In this document: piece after piece, positions 7,501-13,956 of the stretch
Position numbering within the stretch: the stretch's first letter is position 1
How the letters are laid out: each line of letters opens with the position of its first letter
NCBI RefSeq assembly: GCF_020741395.1
Contig: NZ_DYZA01000003.1
Span: 1 to 15,744 of the forward strand
Origin: Mailhella massiliensis
GTDB lineage: Bacteria; Desulfobacterota; Desulfovibrionia; Desulfovibrionales; Desulfovibrionaceae
DNA length: 15,744 nt
Direction: 5' to 3'
Made by a program: the position numbers and the translations under genes
The notes under the pieces: model-generated
Databases searched by the model: none
What the model saw: only the letters and a program-made list of their open reading frames with translations
What the model was told of the DNA's origin: nothing

Positions 7501-7749
7501 GTGGAAGCTTCGAGACTGCGCTTCCGGCCCATCATCATGACGTCCATAGCCTTTATTCTGGGCTGTCTGCCTCTGGCTTTCAGCAGCGGCGCTGGCGCGG
7601 CGAGCCGCGTTTCCATCGGCGTGAGCGTGGTGTGCGGCATGCTGGCGGCCACGGTTCTGGCCCCGCTGCTCGTGCCGTATTTCTTCGTGCTGGTCATGCG
7701 CATCTCGGAGAGGCTTTCCGGCGCGTCGCGTGAGGAGGGAAAATCATGA
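4567..7749 (+). CDS. RND multidrug efflux pump, HAE1 family (AcrB/MexB type)
   Basis: The product is a 1060-residue proton-driven inner-membrane transporter of full length. GGAGG sits six bases before the ATG at 4567. The first 24 residues are a hydrophilic extension before the usual FFLRRPVLSMV start of helix 1. Large periplasmic loops follow helices 1 and 7 (LPVAQYPDLIPPTISVNAQY; VPTTLVPEEDQG). The proton-relay residues are present: the helix-4 pair D429/D430 in VVDDAIVVLENVER and the helix-10 lysine K955 in LACKNAILIIEF. The porter-domain sequence (DPDIAQVNVNNRVQAA, GVGQAQILGSRDHAMRIWLDP) is typical of the drug-exporting HAE1 group rather than the metal-exporting HME group, so antibiotics, bile salts or detergents are likely substrates (inference). 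Its stop overlaps the next gene as ATGA. No TetR, MarR or two-component regulator is adjacent. Confidence 0.97.
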   Translation: MSDDSHNDIPAGQGRHIPVAPRPGFFLRRPVLSMVLSLFIVLAGILSIRELPVAQYPDLIPPTISVNAQYPGASPEIIAQTVATPIEEQINGVSDMIYMSSVSSSSGSMQISVTFAVGTDPDIAQVNVNNRVQAAVPMLPEIVRQYGVTVDTFSPAILEIVALYSQGGMYDATYLSNYALVNLLDGLKRVPGVGQAQILGSRDHAMRIWLDPPRMAQLGISTSDIAQAVNDQNAQYSLGSVGSQPGSDALSMTWQLQAKGRLVTAEEFGDIILRASPEGGVLRLRDVGRVELGAESYNFACAIDGATAIPLAIFLAPGSNALDTAGRVAAYMEEQAKFFPTGMDYMVPYDTTIFVRLSVEEVVRTLVEAMLLVFAVVYLFLQDWRATLIPCLAVPIALVGTFAGVYLLDFSINTLTLFALVLAIGMVVDDAIVVLENVERVLHDESLDVAGATAMAMNEVTSAVVAIVLVLCSVFIPVGFLGGLAGVMYRQFAVTIAMAVVISGVVALTLTPALCLLLLKKKRREAWAPFRWFNRFFDAVTEGFARLVGFFLRHGAFSFLILLGLSAATAELFSRVPTTLVPEEDQGSLMCTISLPEGSALPKTRELVMDVSRKVRELPAVAHVLSLSGYDLINSTLNTSSGTLFIQLRPWEEREKLGLSLDETLRRIYALGLAESRGMVLPFNPPPIMGMSNTGGFEMEIQTTSGTPAELAATASRFAAEASKRPELSRVSSAFSVASPRLFVELDREKAMMSGVDCAEVFNMLGATLGSTYINDFNLYGRTFKVMMQADEQYRSLPDSMRSLYVASSSGEQIPLTSLVTVKTSGGPDSVSHFNGLLSAKITGSPAPGASSGQAIAALEEAAAALPQGYSYAWSGVTYQEVETGGTDFSVLGLSVLMIFLILAAQYERWSLPAAVLSAVPFAVFGAIFGNWLVGLSNDIYTQVAIITLLGLACKNAILIIEFAVELRGQGRTLEEAAVEASRLRFRPIIMTSIAFILGCLPLAFSSGAGAASRVSIGVSVVCGMLAATVLAPLLVPYFFVLVMRISERLSGASREEGKS

Positions 7750-9215
7750 AGAAAGCCGTAGCGGCGCTTGTGGCGGCAATATGGGTTTCGGGCTGTTCCT
7801 TTGCGCCGGAATATCATCGGCCGGAACAGGAACTTCCCGCATCATGGGGCGAAGAGGCCTGCGAAAGGAGGGAACTTCTTTCGCGGGAATGGTGGCGGCG
7901 CTTTCAGGATGAGACCTTGAATGAGCTTGTGGCCTCGGCCCTTGCCCATAACCGCGATCTTGCACAGAGCCTTGCCCGTGTGGAGGCGGCGCGCGCCTCC
8001 CTCGGCATGGCGCGGTCGGAGCTCTTTCCGCAGTTTTCCGCTCAGGGAAGCGGGGAGCGCAGCCGGGCTAGCCTTGACGCAACCCCCACCTACGGGGTGA
8101 TGGAGGAGGTTGGGCTTCTGGAAGAGCGCGTGAGCGCGTTGGAAGGGAGGCCCCGCAGGGGAGTTTCCTCCCCTTCGCGCGTGAGCTCGGTGTGGTCCGG
8201 TGCGGTGCAGGCTGCGTGGGAGCTGGATATCTGGGGGCGCTACCGTAACGCCGCGTCCGCTGCGGAAGAGAATCTTCTTTCGGCCGAAGAGGCGCGGCGG
8301 GCGCTGGAACTTTCCGTGGCCGGGCAGGTATGCTCCGCCTATTTTGATATGCTGAACTACGCCGCACAGCGCGAACTTTCCGAAAGGACCCTTGCTTCAA
8401 GGGAGAGTTCCACGGAGCTTTATGAAAAGCAGTATGCTGCGGGCGCCATCAGCGAACTGGATATCCTGAATGCCCGCACGCAGGTGGACGAATTGAAGGA
8501 CAGCCTGGCCCAGGCGAAAACAAGGCTGGAGCAGGCGGAAAGCGCGCTTCTGCTTCTGACGGGAGCCTCGCCGGAGCGTATTTTTTCCGCGCGGGCGAAA
8601 GGCACGGCGAGCCTTGAGGATATTGTCGCTCTGCCTCAGCTTCCTGAAGGGCTTCCTTCGGAACTTCTGAACCGCAGGCCGGATATTCTTTCGGCGGAAG
8701 CCGCGCTTCGCGCTGCGCATTTTCAGGTAGGGGAGGCACGGGCCGCCTTTTTCCCATCCATAAGTCTGACCGCCGGACTCGGCGCGGCAAGCGCGGCGCT
8801 GAACGACCTTTTTACCGGCCCGGCAGGTACATGGAGTTTCGGCGGGAGCGCTTCTTTTCCGATATTCACCTTCGGCCGGACCCTGAGCAGCGTGAGGCAG
8901 GCCGAGGCCTCGCTGCATGAGGCGGCGGCTGCGTATGAGAAGGCGGTACAGCAGGCCTTTTCCGACATACGATCCTCCCTTGCCGCCCAGCAGGGTATGG
9001 CCGAAAGTGTGAAAAACCTTGCCGAGGCTTCCGCCCGCATGGAAAAGGCGGCGAATTTGGCAAGGGCGCGCTATGCGGCGGGATATTCCCCCTATCTGGA
9101 TGTGTTGGAAGCGGAACGCACCCTGTACGGTGCGCAGATGAACCTTGCCTCACGCCGCGCGTCGCAGCTTTCCGCCATAGTGCAGGTGTGCGTGGCCCTC
9201 GGCGGGGGCTGGTAA
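7746..9215 (+). CDS. Outer-membrane efflux channel lipoprotein (TolC/NodT/OprM type)
   Basis: The product has 489 residues. It is the outer-membrane exit duct of the pump encoded upstream, and its ATG overlaps the pump stop (ATGA) with GGAGG a few bases before. The signal peptide ends in VSGC with Cys17. Ser at +2 predicts outer-membrane sorting. Right after it comes the APEYHRPEQELPASW signature of the NodT subfamily. Two outer-membrane efflux repeats follow (about 60-270 and 290-485), each with long heptad-rich helices and a strand region (WELDIWGRYRN; RRPDILSAEAALRAA, SFPIFTFGR). A short insert about 115-140 (EEVGLLEERVSALEGRPRRG) lies in the first strand region and may be an outer-membrane-facing loop. 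It is the last gene of the operon. Confidence 0.95.
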   Translation: MKKAVAALVAAIWVSGCSFAPEYHRPEQELPASWGEEACERRELLSREWWRRFQDETLNELVASALAHNRDLAQSLARVEAARASLGMARSELFPQFSAQGSGERSRASLDATPTYGVMEEVGLLEERVSALEGRPRRGVSSPSRVSSVWSGAVQAAWELDIWGRYRNAASAAEENLLSAEEARRALELSVAGQVCSAYFDMLNYAAQRELSERTLASRESSTELYEKQYAAGAISELDILNARTQVDELKDSLAQAKTRLEQAESALLLLTGASPERIFSARAKGTASLEDIVALPQLPEGLPSELLNRRPDILSAEAALRAAHFQVGEARAAFFPSISLTAGLGAASAALNDLFTGPAGTWSFGGSASFPIFTFGRTLSSVRQAEASLHEAAAAYEKAVQQAFSDIRSSLAAQQGMAESVKNLAEASARMEKAANLARARYAAGYSPYLDVLEAERTLYGAQMNLASRRASQLSAIVQVCVALGGGW

Positions 9216-9276
9216 AAGACGGCGGATTTTTTCGGGAAAGGTCGCCGTTGAAGGAATATTTTCTGAAAGCAGAGCA

Positions 9277-9311
9277 GCGGGGCAAAGCGCCATAACTGCG
9301 TTTTGCCCCGC
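9277..9311. other. 14-bp stem-loop downstream of the efflux operon
   Basis: GCGGGGCAAAGCGC (9277-9290) pairs with GCGTTTTGCCCCGC (9298-9311) over 14 consecutive positions with a single G·T pair and a 7-base loop (CATAACT). It begins about 60 bases after the channel-gene stop. No T-run follows on the plus strand (GTGGTTACG) or minus strand, so it is not a standard terminator. It may stabilise the 3' end of the efflux mRNA or be a REP-like repeat unit. Confidence 0.65.
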
Positions 9312-9479
9312 GTGGTTACGCTATCAGGAATCTTTTTAAAATCACCCGCGACAACGTCGTGTTTCTTTGCACGGAAGCTCAGGGGAGATGCCCGGTCGGG
9401 CCATGGCTTTCCTTGCCCGAAGGAAGGCGCAAGAATTTTTGCCCGGGGCGGCACCGTGAAAAAGTCCGCAGCCGCATGC

Positions 9480-9515
9480 AAGACGCCTGCAGGCTTTATG
9501 CGGAGGCGTCTTTTT
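9480..9515 (+). terminator. Intrinsic terminator of the efflux operon, probably bidirectional
   Basis: AAGACGCCT (9480-9488) pairs with AGGCGTCTT (9504-9512), and the T-run extends to 9515. It lies 265 bases beyond the channel stop. An overlapping alternative stem (CCGCAT about 9471-9476 with ATGCGG about 9498-9503, extended by AAG/CTT across a bulge) would exclude this one. A run of A at about 9460-9464 gives a displaced T-run on the minus strand, so the region can also end the acyltransferase transcript. Confidence 0.75.
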
Positions 9516-9535
9516 CCGGAACAGTCATGTTCCGG
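9516..9535. other. Perfect hairpin enclosing the acyltransferase stop codon
   Basis: CCGGAACA (9516-9523) and TGTTCCGG (9528-9535) form a perfect 8-bp stem around a 4-base loop. In the minus-strand mRNA the loop reads TGAC, so the TGA stop of the gene ending at 9525 lies within the loop. On the minus strand it is followed by A residues, so it is not a terminator by itself. Confidence 0.55.
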
Positions 9536-10418
9536 GCAGTTCTCTGGTTTTCCATCGGTTGTGCATCCAGAACCACTGCTCGGGATTGTCGCGGATGAAG
9601 CGCTCTATGGCCCGGGTGTAGAAGGCGGCCGCAGCCTTCACCTGTTCGTCGCGGGAACCTGCGAGAATCGTAGTGTCCAGAGGTTCCTGCTGACGGAACA
9701 CATAATTTTCTCCGTCGCGCACAAGGGCTACCGGCCAGATAAGCGCCTTTGCCCGCACGGCGAGCAGGGCCGGTCCCATGTTCACGGCTGCAACCTCGTC
9801 CAGGAAAGGCAGAAATTCCGCTTCCGCGGGAGAGGTGTTGTGATCCACCAGAAAGGCCACGATGCCCTTGTGGTGCAGGGCGCGTATCACGCTCATGGCA
9901 GCGTTTCTGTGGCCCACCATGTCTGCTCCCGTGGCTTCGCGGCAGGAGGCGATGAAGGACTGCACGGCCTCGTCGTGATAGCGGCGTACCACCACCATGC
10001 GGGGCCTCGGCGGCGCGTAGAGCTGCCCCAGCATGGAGGCCAGAAGCTCCCATGAACCGAAATGTGCCGTGGCCGCCACGATGGGCCTCTCGCAGGCGCG
10101 CAGCCTTTCCATGAGCTCAGGCGATTCTATGCGCAGGCGCGGGGAACGCATGCCGAATGATCCGGTGAGCAGGATTTCGAGGAAGGAGCGGCCGGTATGG
10201 CAGAAGCTGGCGTGGGCCGTTTTTTCCGCTTCCTTTTCCGTCATGCCGAGGTGACGCATGATGTTGTTCACGGCGAGCCTGCGCCGGGAAGGCACCAGAT
10301 ACCAGATGAGGTGGCCTACGCCGTTGCCGAGCAGCGCTATGCCGGGAAATCCCAGAAGACGCAGGAAGCTGCCTGCGGCGCGCAGAAGGGCGAGGCGGAA
10401 TCGTTCGCTTCCTGTCAT
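9525..10418 (-). CDS. Lipid A-type lysophospholipid acyltransferase (LpxL/HtrB family)
   Basis: The product has 297 residues, the normal size for an inner-membrane enzyme that adds a secondary acyl chain to the lipid A precursor from acyl-ACP. The N-terminal hydrophobic segment (about 15-42) anchors it. The catalytic HX4E motif is present as HFGSWE with H119 and E124. Other family blocks follow: SFCHTGRSFLE, VVVRRYHDEAVQ, KGIVAFLVDHNTSPAEAEFLPFL, and near the end NPEQWFWMHNRWKTR. Its ATG overlaps the stop of the upstream acyltransferase gene (ATGA), so they are translated together. Which acyl group or position it serves (LpxL or LpxM) cannot be read from the sequence, so no symbol is assigned. 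Confidence 0.93.
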   Translation of the reverse strand: MTGSERFRLALLRAAGSFLRLLGFPGIALLGNGVGHLIWYLVPSRRRLAVNNIMRHLGMTEKEAEKTAHASFCHTGRSFLEILLTGSFGMRSPRLRIESPELMERLRACERPIVAATAHFGSWELLASMLGQLYAPPRPRMVVVRRYHDEAVQSFIASCREATGADMVGHRNAAMSVIRALHHKGIVAFLVDHNTSPAEAEFLPFLDEVAAVNMGPALLAVRAKALIWPVALVRDGENYVFRQQEPLDTTILAGSRDEQVKAAAAFYTRAIERFIRDNPEQWFWMHNRWKTRELPGT

Positions 10419-11074
10419 GCGGAGACTCCGGGAATAAGCCCTACGGCAAGTTCATGCAGTTCTTTTTCCAGGCGGGTGCGGGCACGTTCCATGGTACTTT
10501 CCTCAATGTCGGGAATTTCTTTCGTTCCCTCGTCCCATGCGTGGCCGAAGCGGATAGTCACGCCGGAAAAGGGCAGGGGAATTTGAAATTTGTCCCAAGT
10601 AGGGCATCGCAGGACGTGTTTTTGGTAGATGCGTACCGGCATGATGCGGGCATTGGTGCGGTTGGCAAGAAAGAACGGGCCTTCCTTGGTCTTGTGGCGC
10701 GGGCCGGCCGGGCCGTCCACGGTAATGCAGGCATGAACCAGCTCCTGCTTCATCATGCGCGCGAGGCTGAGCAGTGCGCGCACCCCTCCGCGCGTGCTGG
10801 AACCGCGCACCGCGCCGACGTTTTTTGAAGCGAGGATTCGGGCCAGCATATCCCCGTCGGAACTCGGGCTGACGATGGAAACCACGCGCAGGTGCCGCGC
10901 CACCGGAATAAGGGAAAAAAGCTCGTCGTGCCAGAGGCAGAAAATAAGACGTTCTCCCCGGGCGTGTATGGCGTCGACTTCCGCGCGGTTTTCTTCCCTG
11001 ATGCGGAGCGTGGCGCATATGGCCGTGTAGAGATGCGTGAAGAGCGAAGAGGTAAGAGAGGGGGGAAGATGCAT
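10415..11074 (-). CDS. DUF374 (COG2121) lysophospholipid acyltransferase-like protein
   Basis: The product has 219 residues and belongs to the DUF374 branch of the LPLAT superfamily, whose substrate is not well established. Family motifs are clear in order: IFCLWHDELFSLIP (WH-x-E/D catalytic motif, about 43-56), SIVSPSSDGDMLARIL, GAVRGSSTRGGVRALL, ITVDGPAGPRHKTKEGPFFLA and WDKFQIPLPFSGVTIRFG. No signal peptide or clear membrane helix is present, so it is probably a peripheral inner-membrane protein. The start at 11074 has only a weak AGAGA upstream, but stop codons exclude a nearby longer form. It overlaps the LpxL-like gene downstream, which suggests joint work on lipid A or a related outer-membrane lipid (inference). 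The promoter is not obvious. Confidence 0.92.
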   Translation of the reverse strand: MHLPPSLTSSLFTHLYTAICATLRIREENRAEVDAIHARGERLIFCLWHDELFSLIPVARHLRVVSIVSPSSDGDMLARILASKNVGAVRGSSTRGGVRALLSLARMMKQELVHACITVDGPAGPRHKTKEGPFFLANRTNARIMPVRIYQKHVLRCPTWDKFQIPLPFSGVTIRFGHAWDEGTKEIPDIEESTMERARTRLEKELHELAVGLIPGVSA

Positions 11075-11130
11075 ATATCTCTGTTTTTGTTAGAAGGAGA
11101 GGAAAAACATACCTACTTGGGGGAATGGTC

Positions 11131-11159
11131 TTGACGGAAGGTATGATAGCCCACATTAT
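11131..11159 (+). promoter_or_regulatory. Sigma70-type promoter for the pseudouridine synthase
   Basis: TTGACG (11131-11136) and CATTAT (11154-11159) are separated by exactly 17 bases. The predicted start near 11166 would give a leader of about 60 bases that includes the mini-ORF at 11179-11211. The minus-strand acyltransferase operon diverges from this region. Confidence 0.55.
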
Positions 11160-11178
11160 CCCGATGTGCCAGAGGAGA

Positions 11179-11211
11179 ATGGCGACTTTTTTCCCGGGAA
11201 TGTCCCGGTAA
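11179..11211 (+). other. Possible 10-residue leader ORF upstream of the pseudouridine synthase gene
   Basis: The strong ribosome-binding sequence AGAGGAGA (11171-11178) directly precedes ATG at 11179. The frame reads MATFFPGMSR and stops at TAA, 17 bases before the GTG start of the next gene and in a different frame. A hairpin CCGGGA-ATG-TCCCGG (11194-11208) lies inside it. The arrangement looks like a leader peptide, but it could be accidental. Confidence 0.35.
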
Positions 11212-11227
11212 GCATCGGAGAAACGGC

Positions 11228-12016
11228 GTGGCGGAAGGTATCAGATTGAATAAGACCCTGGCCGACGCGGGCGTGTGCTCGCGCCGCAGGGCCGATGAAC
11301 TTGTTTTTGCCGGAAGGGTTCGCGTGAACGGAGCCGTAGCAGACAGTCCGGGCCTGCGTGTCGAGCCGGGCGACTGCGTGGAACTGGACGGTCGGGCGGT
11401 TGTTCTCAAGCAGGCGGAGGAAAAAGCCTGCTGGCTTATGCTCAATAAGCCGGTACGCATCGTTTCCACGGCCAGCGACCCTGAGGGGAGGGAAACGGTG
11501 CTCGACCTTGTGCCTGAGCCTTGGCGGCATAAGCGCCTTTTCCCCGTAGGCAGACTCGACTACTTTTCCGAAGGGTTGATCCTGCTTTCCAACGACGGCG
11601 AGCTTGCGCACCGGCTTACCCATCCGCGTTGGCATCTTGCCAAGGTCTACCATGTGCTGGTACGGCCGGAACACGGCGAGGATTCCGTGCCCGGGGCGCT
11701 TTCGCTCATGCGCCGGGGCATGACTCTGGCCGAGGGAGAAAACCTTGCTCCTGTGGAAGTGCGGGTACTGCCTACTTCCTCTGCGCGGGGGATAGTCCTG
11801 GAAATGGTGCTTCGTCAGGGGCTGAACCGGCAGATACGCCGTATGTGTCGCGATGTAGGCTTTACCGTCCTGCGCCTGAAAAGGGTGAAGGAAGGGCCTC
11901 TGGAACTCGGCGCTCTTGCGCCCGGCAGGGTGCGCCCCCTTTCCTCTTCCGAAGTGGCTGCGCTGCGCCGGGCCGTGGGGCTGGATCAGGAGGGAGAGGC
12001 GAAGCGGGAAGCTTAG
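11228..12016 (+). CDS. rRNA pseudouridine synthase, RsuA/RluB/RluE/RluF family
   Basis: The product has 262 residues and starts with GTG at 11228, with GGAGAA (11217-11222) upstream. The enzyme isomerises a specific uridine in ribosomal RNA. An S4 RNA-binding domain fills about 5-55 (RLNKTLADAGVCSRRRADELVFAGRVRVNGA). The catalytic domain follows, with the conserved Asp D111 in GRLDYFSEGLILLSNDGELAHRLTHP, then YHVLVRP and the RQIRRMCRDVGFTVLRLKRVKEGPL block near 200-225. The overall look, with an N-terminal S4 domain and a short C-terminal tail, is closest to RluB (23S U2605 in E. coli), but RsuA (16S U516) cannot be excluded, so no symbol is assigned. Confidence 0.94.
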   Translation: MAEGIRLNKTLADAGVCSRRRADELVFAGRVRVNGAVADSPGLRVEPGDCVELDGRAVVLKQAEEKACWLMLNKPVRIVSTASDPEGRETVLDLVPEPWRHKRLFPVGRLDYFSEGLILLSNDGELAHRLTHPRWHLAKVYHVLVRPEHGEDSVPGALSLMRRGMTLAEGENLAPVEVRVLPTSSARGIVLEMVLRQGLNRQIRRMCRDVGFTVLRLKRVKEGPLELGALAPGRVRPLSSSEVAALRRAVGLDQEGEAKREA

Positions 12017-12059
12017 GGCGTCCTCTTCCGGCCCCTGAGGACATGGCCGGGCCTTGAAA

Positions 12060-12149
12060 ATGGAGGATGCCCTTCTTTCGGGCGCGGATACCTGCGCCTC
12101 CGGCCTGCCGGTGGAGTCCGGTGTCAATCATTTGAACCTGTTGAGGTGA
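12060..12149 (+). other. Possible 29-residue leader ORF upstream of the aminopeptidase gene
   Basis: ATG at 12060 opens a 29-codon frame that ends at TGA 12147-12149, in frame with and one codon before the aminopeptidase ATG. Its last codons are TTG-AAC-CTG-TTG-AGG, and the stop overlaps the GAGGTGA ribosome-binding site of the aminopeptidase. There is no clear ribosome-binding site of its own, so it may be a chance frame. Confidence 0.18.
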
Positions 12150-12152
12150 ACC

Positions 12153-13685
12153 ATGGATATACGTTTTCAGGCCGGCGGTCCTTCCCGGTGGAAAGCCGAT
12201 GTGGCGCTCAGTTTTGTGTTTGAGGGGGAAAAGGCGGAACAGACCTGCCCGGAGCTTGCGGAGCGCGCGCCCTGGCTCGGCATCGCCCCGGCGTGGCGCG
12301 ATTTTCGCGGCCGCAAGGGGGAAATGACCATGTTCTACGGCCCCGGAGCCATGGAAATATCCCGAGTGCTCGGCGTAGGGCTCGGCAAAGGCGACAAGCT
12401 GGACATGACGGCTTTCCGTCATGCCGTGGGCAGTGCTCTTCATCGCTGCCGGGAATATGATCTGGAGACCGTGGGCGTGGACGGCACTTCCCTGGCCCGT
12501 GTGGCGGCAAGGCTGGGAGTGGACTTTGCCTTTCTGGTGCGGGAAACTGTGCTTTCCGCTTTTCTCGGCCTGTACCGTTATGAGCGCTGGTTGAGCAAGA
12601 AGAGCGAACATGCCGACCCGCGTTGGCTGGCGTTCTTGTTGGAAGGGGAATTTGTGGAAGATGCCGTACGTACTTCGGCTCGTATGGCCGAGGCTGAGGC
12701 GGCGGGTATTACGCTTGCCAGGGACGCGGTGAACGATCCTGCCAATGTGATGACGCCTTCCGTCTTTGCGGAAAAGGCGCGGGAAGTGGCTTCACGGTAC
12801 GGCATGGCGTTTCGTGTGCTGGGGCCGGAGGAACTTGCGGCCGAAGGTATGGCCGCCTATCTGGCCGTGGCCCAGGGCTCGGCCGAGGCGCCCCGCATGG
12901 CCGTCGTGGAATATACTCCTGCGGGGGCGGAAGGTCGCGCCCCGGTGATTCTGGTGGGCAAGGGGCTCTGCTTCGATTCCGGCGGCATCAGCCTGAAGCC
13001 CGCCAAGGGTATGGAGGATATGAAAGGCGACATGTCCGGTGCGGCTGCCGTGCTCGGCGTCATGGAAGCTTTGGGCAGGCTCGATGCCTCTCATGCGCCC
13101 GCGCGCCCCGTGGTAGGTATCATGGCCTGCACGGAGAACATGCCCGGCGGGCATGCCACGCGTCCCGGGGATATCGTTGTTGCGAAGAACGGCAAATCTA
13201 TTGAAATCGTGAATACCGATGCAGAGGGCAGGCTCGTGCTGGCCGATGCCCTTGCCTGGGCGCAGGAACATTACCGGCCTTTCCGTATGCTGGATATAGC
13301 CACCCTCACCGGCGCCTGTGCCGTGGCGCTCGGCCTGGGTACGGCAGGAGTCTTCTCCGGCGATGACGTCTTTGCCGGAGAACTATGTACGGCGGGCGAG
13401 AAGCTGGGAGAGCGCAGCTGGAGGCTACCGCTCTGGACGGCCACCAGTCTTGAGGCTCTGAAAAGCCCCTGTGCGGATATGGTGAATTCCGGCCCGCGCG
13501 AGGGAGGGGCCATTCATGCGGCCGTGTTCCTTCAGCAGTTCATCCGTGAAGGCGTGACTTGGGCGCACATCGATATGGCGGCCGCCGATATGGGCGAGAG
13601 TCCCATCAATGCAAAGGGAGCAACGGGATTCGGCGTGCGCACGTTGCTTTCTGTCGTCCTGAGTGCAGGGCGCATGCTTCAGTAG
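12153..13685 (+). CDS. pepA: Leucyl aminopeptidase, M17 family
   Basis: The product has 510 residues, close to the usual size for this hexameric dinuclear metal enzyme that removes N-terminal residues from peptides in the cytosol. GAGGTG sits just before the ATG. The N-terminal domain (1-170) is divergent, as usual. The catalytic domain holds all expected ligands: K270 and D275 in GKGLCFDSGG, K282, D293 in MKGDMSG, and D356, E358 and R360 in the NTDAEGRL signature. These first four numbers coincide with E. coli PepA, which supports the start. ATLTGACAVALG and GATGFGVRTLL near the end are also typical. In E. coli PepA also binds DNA (carAB, Xer recombination); nothing here says whether this one does. 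It is 136 bases after the pseudouridine synthase gene. Confidence 0.97.
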   Translation: MDIRFQAGGPSRWKADVALSFVFEGEKAEQTCPELAERAPWLGIAPAWRDFRGRKGEMTMFYGPGAMEISRVLGVGLGKGDKLDMTAFRHAVGSALHRCREYDLETVGVDGTSLARVAARLGVDFAFLVRETVLSAFLGLYRYERWLSKKSEHADPRWLAFLLEGEFVEDAVRTSARMAEAEAAGITLARDAVNDPANVMTPSVFAEKAREVASRYGMAFRVLGPEELAAEGMAAYLAVAQGSAEAPRMAVVEYTPAGAEGRAPVILVGKGLCFDSGGISLKPAKGMEDMKGDMSGAAAVLGVMEALGRLDASHAPARPVVGIMACTENMPGGHATRPGDIVVAKNGKSIEIVNTDAEGRLVLADALAWAQEHYRPFRMLDIATLTGACAVALGLGTAGVFSGDDVFAGELCTAGEKLGERSWRLPLWTATSLEALKSPCADMVNSGPREGGAIHAAVFLQQFIREGVTWAHIDMAAADMGESPINAKGATGFGVRTLLSVVLSAGRMLQ

Positions 13686-13701
13686 CTAGAGCGCGTCGGC
13701 T

Positions 13702-13728
13702 CCGGCCCGCGTTTTCTGTGCGGGCCGG
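13702..13728 (+). terminator. GC-rich hairpin after pepA
   Basis: CCGGCCCGC (13702-13710) and GCGGGCCGG (13720-13728) form a perfect 9-bp stem with a 9-base loop, 16 bases after the pepA stop. The T-run that would make it a classical intrinsic terminator is missing (GTGACAATGG follows), so termination is possible but not certain. A second weaker stem with a long loop (GAGGCAG 13861-13867 / CTGCCTC 13892-13898, then GTTTT) lies further downstream. Confidence 0.5.
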
Positions 13729-13956
13729 GTGACAATGGCGTATGAAGCGCTTTCTGCAGAGCGCGCCTGTCCAGAGTGCGGGAAGGCGCGCCGTTTCTGT
13801 CTGATCGGGAAGAGTGTTTCGGGAAAAGAGCGGACCTTCATGGGAAAGAAGGCTGCAGGGGAGGCAGTCGGCGCATTTTTATGTTCTTGGCCTGCCTCGT
13901 TTTGCTGCCCCGGGTAAAGAATTTTTTGTGTCAACCGTAGTGAGGAGAGAAGGGGA

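Larger units (their letters stand above)
9216..9524. other. Convergent intergenic region, 309 bases, no convincing gene
   Basis: This gap lies between the efflux operon and the convergent acyltransferase gene. It contains the long hairpin at 9277-9311 and the terminator at 9480-9515. The stretch between them (9312-9470) has open frames only as upstream extensions of a frame antisense to the acyltransferase, with no ribosome-binding site and no recognisable protein. Confidence 0.7.

Noticed and set aside
9303..10055. A 250-codon plus-strand frame across the convergent gap
   Set aside because: It runs through the terminator at 9480-9515 and then antisense to the LpxL-like gene. No start signal or domain is visible.
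11156..12127. A 323-codon minus-strand frame and an overlapping 249-codon frame at 11862-12611
   Set aside because: They are antisense to the pseudouridine synthase and aminopeptidase genes, which have full family motifs. The antisense products show none.
13729..13917. A 62-codon plus-strand frame with a CPECGK motif after pepA
   Set aside because: The CxxC caught my eye, but the frame has no ribosome-binding site, begins in a GC hairpin, and the rest does not look like a protein domain.
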